Shown here: positions 54,754 through 64,000 of the stretch, one piece after another
Numbering within the stretch: the stretch's first letter is position 1
How the letters are laid out: each line of letters opens with the position of its first letter
Assembly: GCA_018257865.1 (NCBI GenBank)
Contig: JAEUBA010000029.1
Span: 1-64,000, forward strand
Origin: Stereocaulon alpinum
Lineage: Eukaryota > Ascomycota > Lecanoromycetes > Lecanorales > Stereocaulaceae
Length of the DNA: 64,000 bases
Direction of reading: 5' to 3'
The notes under the pieces: model-generated
What the model saw: only the letters and a program-made list of their open reading frames with translations
What the model was told of the DNA's origin: nothing
Database searches by the model: none
Program-made: the position numbers and the translations under genes

Positions 54754-56987
54754 ATGGACATGGACCACTTCGCAGAGATACTACAGGCGGTGGGGTACCA
54801 TGCTGCCATACTCCAACCTTTGTTACCTATGTACTTACATCTCATTTTGTCTGCCATATTCCCCATCTATACAGGGGGGCATGCATCTCTTACATGCCCC
54901 TCGTCAGCTGCTAAGTCTTCCAAGAAGAAGAAGCGGCGTGGGGAGGATCAAGATGACGAGGAAGAAAACGAGCACAAGATGGAGGGGCTTTCACCCATGG
55001 ACGCTGTCGTGCTACCCGTACTCGGTACGTAATACTTGATATATACCACGTTTTCCTGGGATCTTACCTTCCAACATCTACCTATACTTGGCGCTTGACC
55101 CAACGTCGAACCTAGTATGAAGGTTCTGACTTGGAGTCTTCACAGGTGGGCTGACACTAGCTGGACTCTACTTCCTCATTAAGTGGTTGGAAGATCCAGC
55201 AATGCTGAATAAGATGCTGAATTGGTACTTTTCCATCTTCGGCACCCTCTCGCTGGCCCGTCTACTCACGGACTCTATGGGCACGGTAATGTCGTTCATA
55301 CTCCCAGACTTGCCCATGATTGCATTACCGTCAAGGATAGAGTCCCTGCTCAGATATCTAAGGAAACTGCCCTCTCGAAAGCTCCATGTCCGGTTCTACG
55401 TCCATAACGTTGTAAGTGCAAATTTCAGAATAGGTCCTCAGGGGGCTACTGGCCTCGCGATTGCGATGTTCGCCCAACTGTACTTCAACCTTGTGGACAA
55501 GCCATGGTGGCTCACCAACCTACTTGGGTTCAGCTTCGCCTACTCGGCCCTTCAATTCATGTCACCAACTACTTCGTAAGTTCACTCTTCGGCCTCATCA
55601 CCCTTCACCTCCGCCATTCACCCCTTCCAAAAGACGCCCTTCGGCACAGCTTCTAGTTCCAGATGCCTGTGTTCACACCTTGAGCTTGGTCTGAGCCGTG
55701 GTCGGGGACAAAGTCTATTGGTCTTTTCAGCGCTCCTTGCTGACCCTTTTCTGCCTCCAACACAACCCCCCAACGCTGATTCTAATCTCTACAGGTGGAC
55801 TGGTACTCTCATTCTCGGTGCTTTATTTGTCTATGACATCTACTTTGTCTTCTTTACGCCTTTGATGGTCACTGTCGCAACACAACTCGACATACCTGCA
55901 AAGCTGCTATTCCCTCGGCCGAGACGACTGGGTGAAGATCCTACGAAGCAAGCCATGTCGATGCTGGGGCTTGGCGATGTGATTCTGCCCGGAATGATGA
56001 TCGGTTTTGCATTGCGGTTTGACCTCTACCTGTTCTATCTGCGCAAGCAAAAGCGTCGGATTATACAAGATCCTTCGATGAGTGACGAGGGCCATACCGA
56101 TGAGTCAGCGAAGAGGAACGAAACTCCATCTGACATTGTGAAGGCAAAGTGGCGTCCAGCAACAGGTATGTGCATTGTAAGCAGTCTCTGCCTCGCAATA
56201 TGTGCCTTGATCCTTGTGATTCCTGTCTTTTGTGGATGACTCTGTAATACTAACCACGAAACCTGCAGGGGGTTGGGGTGAGCGGTTCTGGACCACCATT
56301 ACATACAATGGTCCTCCAGATACGCTTCAAGGCTGCATCTTTCCGAAGACATATTTTCATGCAAGCCTCACTGGATATATAATAGGGATGCTGTTCACAT
56401 TAGGAGTGATGCAGGTTTACGGCCATGCTCAACCGGCACTACTGTATCTCGTGCCCGGTACACTAGGCGCTCTGTGGGGTACTGCCCTATTCAAGGGTGA
56501 TATCAAGGCGATGTGGGAGTACACAGAAGCCGAAGAAGAGGAAGAAGAGAAGTCAGACGGCAAGGACGAAGAGAAAGCCTTCGAGTGGTTCGAATGGACT
56601 AAGTCGTGGTTTATGGGAGGGTCTGTTACAAAGTCCCCGCAGCCCAAGGCGGATGACCAGAAAAGTAACGGCCAGCCAAAGAGGCAACGAAACTTGATCA
56701 ACGTCAAGCCCAAAGAAGAAGAGTCCCATAAGACTAACCGAAGCTTCGCTAGAGAACGCAAGAGCGAGCTCATCTTCTTTTCCGTCGAACTGCCGCGGAG
56801 GATCATGAAGAAGGCGTCTGAAGAGGACGAAGGCGACGAAGCGGTTGCGTATCGGACGCGTTCGAAGGCTGCAAAGTCCGAGACGGAAGGTGATAATACG
56901 CCAGAGGAACATGTAGCGAAGAGGACCAGAGCGAGGACGAAGAATGCGGAGAGTCGGTCTAGCACCGATCTTGGGGAGACTTGGTGA
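54754..56987 (+). CDS. Signal peptide peptidase (SPP), intramembrane aspartyl protease
   Basis: Four exons close in phase: 54754-55024, 55146-55575, 55795-56165 and 56269-56987, giving 596 aa. All catalytic signatures are present. YD is in FVYDIYFVFFT (Asp248), GLGD in SMLGLGDVILPGMM (292-295), and the PAL motif in QPALLYLVPG in the last exon. Nine or so hydrophobic helices surround them. SPP sits in the ER membrane and cleaves signal-peptide remnants and some tail-anchored proteins. Unusual points are a charged insert in the first loop (KSSKKKKRRGEDQDDEEENE) and a C-terminal tail of about 175 charged residues after the PAL motif (acidic then Lys/Arg-rich). The tail lacks an obvious KKXX retrieval signal. 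A good branch site (TACTAAC) precedes the last exon. Confidence 0.94.
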
Positions 56988-57270
56988 CCTGGTGTTGGTT
57001 GCATCGAGCTTTAAGAAGGAGGTAAGGAGGGAGATGGACGACTCACGGCATCTTTGCATTGCATAGCGGCGGAGCATCACACAAGACACGGAAAACCCAT
57101 GTCTCATCTTTCGCTGCCGAAAGCATCTTAAAGCGGCCGTAAGATCCATCTAGCTCGCCGCCATAAGGTCGAAGATCTGGCGCAATACATACTATTCCTT
57201 TCCGACGATGTGTCGTGCACACCGCACCACCAGCTTTTTGAACTCCAGCGCTATGCGAATCACGTAACAA

Positions 57271-58371
57271 TCACGAAGGTTCTTCACCCAACACTTGAAG
57301 CCACTCCGTCCTCCTGATCCCCGCCAACTCCACCAAGCCCCTAACATCCTTTCCACCAACGCCCACACCCCCCTCCTTCTCAATCCTCACCACCTTCTCT
57401 CCCTCCCCCACCACAACCGTAACTGTCTCTCTACACAACCCCTCCTCAAACCCATCCATATCAGCCAACACCCACCTCTTCCCCCTCGCCTCCTCATCGC
57501 CCTCAAAAACACCAAAACTCAAGGGAACAGGCATGCCGTGGACTGTCAGTTGCTGTGCTTCGCGTGATACGTCGGAGCAGATCACCATTTCTCGATCGCG
57601 ATCCCACCATGCGCTAGGTAAACGGGTATTCTTGAGGGCGGCGAGGACGGCTAGCCAGGCGGCGTCGAAGGGGTTGCCATCTAGGGATATGAAGAGGATG
57701 TCGATGTAGAGGACCCAGAATGCTTTGACTGAATCTTTCGCAAGTTCTTCCTGCTGTGTGATCTCTTCTGCGTCGCTGCGGCTGGAAGACCTAGAACGCG
57801 GCCAACGGAACCATATCCGTAAACCATCCATATTGAGTAGATTACTCGTATGCAGCAGTGTGAGTATCCGTTGACTCAGCGTTTGAGCGAGTGTGGAGGG
57901 TGGACCGCCGGGCAGATGTGCGGGCGAACAACCAGTCGCCAATTCCAGATTCGGCACAAGTAATCCCAGACGTGCCATCTCCTCGCTGCTCTCTTTCTCC
58001 GTCCTCAATTTTCGTTCCCAAGTATCCGCATATCTCATCTCGTGCTCATATTCTTCTATCTCCTCCTCTGTCTTAGCCTTATAATCTGGCACGTCCTCAG
58101 CCCTAAGTATCTCCCCTCTCACCCCACACACGACAGCCGTATCGCCGCATCGTACTACCGCGCTACCGTGCGTGTGTGTTAGGGAGCCGGTGTGGCATGT
58201 TGGTGTTCGGGTTTCAGTGGGGCCGCGGCCTGAGGGTCGGACGGGGCCGTGCGCGGAGGTTAGGTGGGTGGTCAGGTAGGTTTTTGGGGCGAGCTTGGCG
58301 AATGTGTGGGCAGGGAAGGTTAAAGGCTGTGGTGAGGTGGATGATTGGGGGGAGGTGGGTTTGATTGCCAT
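57271..58371 (-). CDS. Exosome complex core subunit Rrp43-like (RNase PH fold)
   Basis: Single exon, 366 aa. RNase PH-type segments include LTSAHGPVRPSGRGPTETR, LTHTHGSAVVRCGDTAVVCG (the conserved 'GSa.v..G.T.v.a.v' strand pair), a long central helical insert, AFWVLYIDILFISLDGNPFD ('w.l.vDi..l..dGn..da' block) and AAWLAVLAALKNTRLP. C-terminal strands follow (VPLSFGVFEGDE…WVLADMDGFEEGLC). This matches the Rrp43/EXOSC8 type, a catalytically inactive ring subunit of the nuclear and cytoplasmic RNA exosome. A Ser/Arg insert (RWPRSRSSSRSDAEE) is larger than usual. Convergent with the SPP gene; the stops are 283 bp apart. Confidence 0.87.
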   Translation of the reverse strand: MAIKPTSPQSSTSPQPLTFPAHTFAKLAPKTYLTTHLTSAHGPVRPSGRGPTETRTPTCHTGSLTHTHGSAVVRCGDTAVVCGVRGEILRAEDVPDYKAKTEEEIEEYEHEMRYADTWERKLRTEKESSEEMARLGLLVPNLELATGCSPAHLPGGPPSTLAQTLSQRILTLLHTSNLLNMDGLRIWFRWPRSRSSSRSDAEEITQQEELAKDSVKAFWVLYIDILFISLDGNPFDAAWLAVLAALKNTRLPSAWWDRDREMVICSDVSREAQQLTVHGMPVPLSFGVFEGDEEARGKRWVLADMDGFEEGLCRETVTVVVGEGEKVVRIEKEGGVGVGGKDVRGLVELAGIRRTEWLQVLGEEPS

Positions 58372-58374
58372 GCT

Positions 58375-60265
58375 TGTTGGGGCGGAGGCGTGGAGCGGTG
58401 GGCGTGGGTTACAGTAGAAGGTCGGTTTTCTACGGGTGAGCAGCGAGAGTTTGGTGGGTAAGGACCGCGCCGGAAGTCCCGCCGGGAGCTTATTTGTTAG
58501 AGCCGTGGTTGGTAGAGAATCGCGGGTAGATAGGGGCTTGGTTCCAGGCGATCTTTTGGGTTCGTTTCTTTATCTGCGGACGACGTACTCAGCTTGAATC
58601 GCTCTTCAATCTAGTCATACCGTAAGAATTACCGACAGATAGCGTTCGCAACATGATCTCACACTCCTTGATCGCCTGGCTTTGGACATGGGTTCAAGTT
58701 TTCAAAGATTGCATAATGGTATCCGCCTAGGCATGGAATGACAAGACCTGAAGGTCTCAAAGAGTTGAGACATGTTTAACGCCATCCATTCGTCTTCGTC
58801 GAAACAATGCCTCATACTTTGGGCGACTATCCGTGTTCGCAGTCCTGTTTCACATCAACGCGGTTTTCCTCTACGTCAATTGCTGGGAAGTCGAGTTCAA
58901 GCTCGCGAATGCTGAGTTAGCCGGTAGTCATTGAGCATTGGGTAAAGGAATTGAAGTAGGTTCATCGTTCTCGAGACTGAAGAATGAAGCCTTGAAAGTG
59001 TATAGTACGGACACGGCTTCCTTATACGTCTTGGAAGAGACTAATAGGAGGTTTGGATTCGTAGGAGAGAGTCAACTCTGAGAAGGTGGGATCTTTTGAG
59101 GCCACAATTCCGGATGGAGCCTTCGCAGTCGAAAGCGCTGCTGAAGTTTTATGTGTCGTCGAGCGTGGGTTAGTTGTTGGGTTTCTTTGGGAGATGAAGG
59201 TAAACTTCGTCATTCCTTACGAGACGAAGTTCGAGTATCCCGATCTGAATATCGATCGGCAGATCGGTGAATTTGATGCTTTGGGAAGGACAACGTTAAG
59301 GGTGCCTCTTAGTATTTGCAATCCGTTGAATATTGTGGCGAGCCATATCTTACGCACTATTTCTTCGATTGAAGTGCTTCGAGGTAAGACATCGTCGCGT
59401 TGGGTTTGCTCTGAAGACGCTGAGTTGTTTGTATGAGAAATAAGACTCATGCTCGACGGAATTTGGCAACGACGCCTGGGAATGAAGGATGTGCTAGTCT
59501 CACGCATCGGCCGTTTACTGATCCTTGGACAATGACTATGATCCATCGACAATGACTAGATGGCGGATTGACCTCAGTCTGGTACGTGGCCATTCCTGTC
59601 TCGATTCATATCAGCCGTTTCATTAAGGTTCTCCAGCTGGGATCCGGCTTCTAAGCCTCTCGATTGAATGCAACTCTGTCGAACTTTCTGACGTTCCTGA
59701 GGGATTGCCTTTCTCCGCGCCGCCTCCTGGCCTCGCCGCCCTCATCAACAGCAACCCTTCCTTCGAGCTCCTCCAAGATGCGTCCGCCCAATTACCTGGA
59801 TCATTGGAAGTCAATGAAGTAGAAGTATGCGGTTGTGTAGGTAGGCCAAGCCCTGATGACTAAGCAGGTCTGAGTGTTTCAGTGCCAAAACCGTGACACG
59901 TCTCCATATAATTAAGGTTCTTTTTGGTTGAACGGACTAGTTAGCTTTCACTTGGCTTAGGTAGTTGGTTTAAGTTCTTCTTCCTCGTGGTTTGTTCCAC
60001 ATTCGACATCTTAATGGTCGGGTCTGAATGGGTTCCATTCTCCATTAGCACTTGGCTAGTAGTCTATACACTTTGAATCACTCAGCCACAGTAATTGATT
60101 CCACTAGTTAATCATGTCAGTGATTAGAAAGATATTATTTTTCATCAGCTTGTCCGTGTCCACTTTTTGAACCTTCGGAGGCGGAGTATGAGCCCTTTTC
60201 GTTCGACTACCTATATGAACCCGGCCTCCCCGCCTGATCGTACTCTGCTATGGTTTTCCCACCCA
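58375..60265. other. Intergenic, 1.9 kb, no gene recognised
   Basis: 59086-59436 (+) and 59022-59552 (-) are open antisense to one another. The + frame lacks an ATG and neither shows a family motif, so no call is made. Confidence 0.45.
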
Positions 60266-60272
60266 CATAGCG

Positions 60273-61525
60273 ATGATGGTGTCTGTGTGCTTTGTCAGGT
60301 CTTTGACTGCAACAATATTCTCACTCTCTGGATTCTTTCCTTGGTGGGACCTTGCATCCCAAGAGTCGTTTCTGTATCCAAGGTCACTATCGTCGCCAGA
60401 GTCACCGGCTCGGCTCAGTCATTGGAATGGCTGGCCTAATGTTGAGAAAATTTTCATCTTGTTAAAAATTTTGAGCTCTATCCGAATGAAGACATACTAA
60501 TCAACGTACAGTGGTGACTCCTACACCGACACTGGTTTCAATATCAACTCCCAACAACCTACACCGTCTTCACCGCTAGGCAATCCAGAAAAGGCACCTG
60601 ACGACGCTGACATGACATGGCCCTACTATCTGACGACCAAATACAATGACAGCTTGCTCCAGACTTATTGTTTGGCCAAAAGCGGATCAACGGTCGACCA
60701 TGCGATCCTTCCACATGGAAACAGTTTCACAGAGCAAATGTCCCAGTACTGGCTTCCGAAATATAGCAAGCAATGGGACATGTATGATTTGGCAGCCATC
60801 TCCAGCGAGATCAGATTAGACGATTATTCCAACGACAATATCGTCGAGAAGCATAACTACCTTGCCGGAAACAAAAAGGTCCAGGAAACAATTGAGAAGA
60901 AGTTTGCTTCGAAATGGAGCTCTTCAACGAGTCTCTTCGCCGTATTTTTCGGTGTTAACGACGTAATCGTCACTCTCGAAGATCCCCTGAAAGACCAGGT
61001 CCTCGTCTTCAACGCAATATTCGCAACCTACAAGCGTCTACTTCGTCAGGTAAAACTCCCCACCCCTTCCAATAACCTCCCTAACCCCACCAGCTCTACA
61101 AAACCGGTGCCCGCAACTTCCTCCTCTTCAACGTTCCCCCAGTCCAACGACTCCCCAACATCCACGGCTCCGAAATCCTCAAACGCTCCCGCGCCGTAAA
61201 ATCATGGAATAACCGCCTCACACATCTCAAGCAAGACTTCACAACAGAATTCAACGACATAAGAGTCTTCCTATTCGATACCAATGCGCTTTTCAATAAA
61301 GTCATCGATCATCCGAAAGCTTTTGAGCAGACAAAAGGGTACCTAAATACGACGCAGAGTTGCCCACAGTATTCGGCGGTCAAGAAGCAGGCTACATTCT
61401 ATAAGGAATGCGGGATTCGGTATGAGCAGTATCTTTGGAGGGACGCGTTACATCCGACGTTTCCCGTTCACAAGGCTATCGCGGCACAGGTTGGAGAGTT
61501 GTTACGCAATACAGCAGAGCCTTGA
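60273..61525 (+). CDS. GDSL/SGNH acetylesterase, carbohydrate esterase family 16-like
   Basis: Three exons close in phase: 60273-60460, 60512-61049 and 61094-61525 (introns 51 and 44 nt), giving 385 aa. Exon 1 starts MMVSVCFVRSLTATIFSLSG, a plausible signal sequence. The first splice rebuilds IFIFGDSYTDTGFN, with the catalytic Ser66 in GDS. Block III is VFFGVNDV, with the conserved Asn. The catalytic Asp-His pair is WRDALHPTFPVHK (D359, H362). FLLFNVPPVQRLP is also typical. Relatives are secreted esterases removing acetyl groups from plant hemicellulose oligosaccharides. Substrate not shown here. The first intron donor (GTTAAA) is non-consensus but restores the motif exactly. Confidence 0.88.
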
Positions 61526-61529
61526 GAGC

Positions 61530-62058
61530 GGGGGGTCTCGAGACGATACTACCATCTGCAGAACAAGACTCTCTGGAGGTCGGTGCCACGCGCACAGGGC
61601 TATCGGATGGAGAACAGACGTTTTGGCCCCCACTGTACAAGACTTACGCTACTGATAGGCTCTTGACTCGGAAAGTACTTGGATAACGATGTGAGAGAGC
61701 CGAGTGTGCATTGTCAATGAAATAATTCTCTATGTGGAAACAAGCCCCATGAAAAGAACGCTATTACAGCCTTTACACAGCCAGACGCCACTCTCACAAA
61801 CTCGTGCTGGACAAGGAGCCTTGGTCAGGGTTTGATGGAAGATCAGATGCAACATATGATAATGATATGGCGAATGGCATAAGATGGAGAGAACTACACT
61901 TAATTGGACCTGCTGAATCACATGTATACGAATCTACTTCTATTTAAATACCATGAGTGAGATACATACGTGATTCAGCTCAGTCCCTTGCGGTTTTCAG
62001 TAGATGCTCAGGAAATCGAGCTAGGGTTGCCGCTTCCATGATAACCTTGCCATTTGAC
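61530..62058. other. Intergenic between convergent CE16 and F-box-like genes
   Basis: 3' flanks of both genes; nothing else supported. Confidence 0.5.
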
Positions 62059-62062
62059 GAAA

Positions 62063-62989
62063 CTAGACCAAAGGGCGACCTGACCCCAAAGATGATGGCC
62101 CCTCATCCACCTGCTCCACCTTTCCCTCCAATTGCCAGCCCCATTGATGTATCATAGCAATTGCATCGCCGTGGATTCTGACTAAGCGATCACAGAAGGC
62201 GTCACAAATTACCATTTTGGCCTTTTCGGCATGGAGCATGATCTTGCAGCTTCCGCAAATGGTGTTGATCTTGCGCAGAACATCAAGGTCACATAACATG
62301 ACGTCCTCGTAGATGTGTAAGTGTAGAGTTTCGAGGTGGTGAAAACTTTTGCGGCAGGTAAACAACTTCTCATCTGGGACGCGAAGAAGCGAACCATGTA
62401 CATACGGGTATCCATACAGGTCTCCGTGCGGGCCTCCCCCAAAGCCTCCATACGTGAAGCGCTTGAATGAGGGTGTCTGCAGGTGGAAGACTCGAAGGTT
62501 GTCTCGGATTGCAGATGTCATGTGGTACTGAAAGAGGCTGAAAGCGTCCATAGTGAGGCCGTCTTCACCCTCGAATCTAAAGGTGTTGCGTGTATAGAGA
62601 ATTGATGCAGCTTCTTGGTACAGTTTTCTATTAACACGAATGAGATTGGCGTTGAGCCACCTGTGCTCTGGCTTTGTGGAGTCACGGCTACTAAAGTCGC
62701 TCATCAGCCCGACCAAGTCATCCCATTTGACACAATGTTCTTTAAGGATGCCAAGGATGCCGATGCCGCCATAAGTGAAGTAGATCTTGACAGTGGTGGC
62801 TGAGGACGAGACAAGACAGAGGAGGTAAATCATGGTTCTGATCTCTAGAGGCAGGTCAAAAAAGCGAAAAGGTCGTTGTTCCTTGATGCATTGGACAACG
62901 TCCCTCTGCCGCGCACTTTGGAGGGTAGGCTGCTTCTTGGGAAGCGCCCACCTGCTGATCCTTTGGCTTTGCCTTTTAGGGCCTTGCAT
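62063..62989 (-). CDS. F-box-like / DUF7730-type protein of unknown function
   Basis: 308 aa from ATG 62989 (MQGPKRQSQRISRWALPKKQ). The open frame extends further upstream to 63244, but the basic leader followed at once by the domain fits relatives better. RFFDLPLEIRTMIYLLCLV (42-60) is the 'F.DLP.EIR..IY' helix of the many fungal F-box-like proteins. It is followed by LIRVNRKLYQEAASILYTRN (the 'L..vcr.iy.Ea..ily..n.f.f' segment) and FHHLETLHLHIYE. No introns. True F-box proteins bind Skp1 in SCF ubiquitin ligases; this shorter subgroup is uncharacterised and may not. Confidence 0.75.
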   Translation of the reverse strand: MQGPKRQSQRISRWALPKKQPTLQSARQRDVVQCIKEQRPFRFFDLPLEIRTMIYLLCLVSSSATTVKIYFTYGGIGILGILKEHCVKWDDLVGLMSDFSSRDSTKPEHRWLNANLIRVNRKLYQEAASILYTRNTFRFEGEDGLTMDAFSLFQYHMTSAIRDNLRVFHLQTPSFKRFTYGGFGGGPHGDLYGYPYVHGSLLRVPDEKLFTCRKSFHHLETLHLHIYEDVMLCDLDVLRKINTICGSCKIMLHAEKAKMVICDAFCDRLVRIHGDAIAMIHQWGWQLEGKVEQVDEGPSSLGSGRPLV

Positions 62990-62999
62990 GGCTGCAGGG

Positions 63000-64000
63000 A
63001 TCCTCAGATTAGGCTCCCGTGTGTTGCGATCAAGCCCATAGATACGTAGCTCCGCCTTCCCAAGGATTTGCAGCGGCAGCCTTGAAGCAGTAGCAATAAT
63101 GATAATGGACAAACTTATTGAAAAACATCTACTGATCGAGTAACGATGAGAAATTTTCGGAGGCAAGTACGATGTGTGTGTCACGGAGGAAGTTGCCTGG
63201 TTCGACGGGGCTGTGCAAGAACTCATGCTGGCCTGCAGCCTCACATCCTGGGCCAGGCAAGTCGGGCGTCATAAAGCCGCTGACGCTAATAAAACCTCGG
63301 CAACGCTCTATCTTAGCTTCTTTGACGCCTCCACATTCGCAATTTCTTCTTAGAATAAGCACTAGCCTAAGTTCAGATATCTGACGGCCAGTAGCATCAG
63401 GTCCGAAGTCTATTGTCTATGGGTCAGATCACACTGTACCAGCAAATTATGCTATCTTATCAGTGTGCTACAGGCCCGATTCCACGCATATTAGCCATGT
63501 GTCGGACCTTACCTAAGAAGGATCAAGCCTGTAAAAGCGCTAGTGTGATTCAAATAAGGCTACGAGCCCATGTTGATTTGAAGGGTATCGACGCTGCAGG
63601 TGCATAAGCTACAAATACGAGCGCCGCAGGTCTATATCCCGTAGAGACGACAATAAAGGTATGATTGTTTGAAGCGGATAATCTGAGAATTGGATTCAAT
63701 GGAGGAAATGTAGTGGAACAGATGGTCGACAAAGTTGGTTGCGGAATTCGAGGGTAACTGTTAGGCGTTGTCGAAGCAGAGACATAGAAGCTGTGCTCCC
63801 GGACTATGTGCACTCCAACACACTGATCTCTAGTCTCTTCTACCATGCCGCTGGGTGTCATGCCATCTCAATGATCTTAAAGAAATGCCCACACCCTTGC
63901 AAATTCTTCTCGTATTCGAAGCGAACGCCTCCACACCTTCAGCCTTAATTACCGAAAGCTTAGGCACGCGTACTCCTTTGAGCTGTGGCAGACCTTTAAA
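63000..64000. other. Right edge of window, no gene recognised
   Basis: Frames at 63172-63384 and 63550-63861 overlap antisense and carry no motif. A gene entering from the right cannot be excluded. Confidence 0.4.

Noticed and set aside
59022..59552. Antisense open frames upstream of the CE16 gene
   Set aside because: The + frame has no ATG and the - frames are low-complexity Ser/Thr/Arg. Likely chance.
1..64000. Secondary-metabolite cluster (Zn-cluster regulator, methyltransferase and esterase in one window)
   Set aside because: The genes are 8-40 kb apart with unrelated genes between, and no backbone synthase is present.
1..64000. CRISPR arrays, bacterial operons or phage genes
   Set aside because: The sequence is eukaryotic (spliceosomal introns throughout) and no regularly spaced direct repeats were seen.

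Overview
The window is genomic DNA of a filamentous ascomycete (Pezizomycotina). A Dothideomycete is my best guess, but that is inference. Evidence for a fungus: short GT-AG introns (mostly 44-126 nt), a Zn(II)2Cys6 regulator, typical filamentous-fungal families (GPR1/FUN34/YaaH transporter, Asl1-like GH128 protein, CE16 esterase, cyanamide-hydratase-like HD protein, LSDQQ membrane family), and repeat-induced point mutation (RIP) of the CpA->TpA type in a retrotransposon. No ribosomal or tRNA gene was recognised.

Layout. 1-5584 is one Ty1/copia retrotransposon running left to right, entering from beyond the window and ending in a 230-bp 3' LTR. It is ruined by RIP: coding domains are readable but nearly every Gln/Trp codon has become a stop. 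Two younger elements sit inside it. One is a 1.19-kb insert with a simple-repeat tail and 12-bp target duplication (897-2087). The other is a 534-bp miniature LTR element (4164-4697) with perfect 5-bp target duplications and tRNA-like Pol III boxes. A solo copy of the copia LTR lies at 24215-24433.

6.9-34 kb is gene-sparse. It holds a Zn-cluster regulator (-), a secreted GH128-like protein (-), a LaeA/UMTA-like methyltransferase (-), a GPI-anchored secreted protein (+), an unrecognised gene (-), a 704-codon coiled-coil protein (+), a damaged coiled-coil gene (+), an LEA-like hydrophilin (+) and a WGF-type uncharacterised protein (-). 35-43 kb holds a type II membrane protein with a fucose-lectin-like ectodomain (-), an LSDQQ multi-pass membrane protein (+), a multicopper-oxidase relic (-) and an RBR E3 ligase (-). 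A 187-bp MITE follows at 43.4 kb.

45-64 kb is the most ordinary chromosome: acetate-transporter family (+), secreted NTF2-like protein (+), HD hydrolase (+), GNAT acetyltransferase (-), a complex 492-bp terminal-inverted-repeat element, signal peptide peptidase (+), exosome subunit Rrp43 (-), CE16 acetylesterase (+) and an F-box-like protein (-). SPP and Rrp43 are convergent, as are the HD and GNAT genes. I see no secondary-metabolite cluster or other operon-like arrangement; the genes appear to be independent. Exon coordinates were checked by hand for reading phase, and the gene models that do not close are labelled so.
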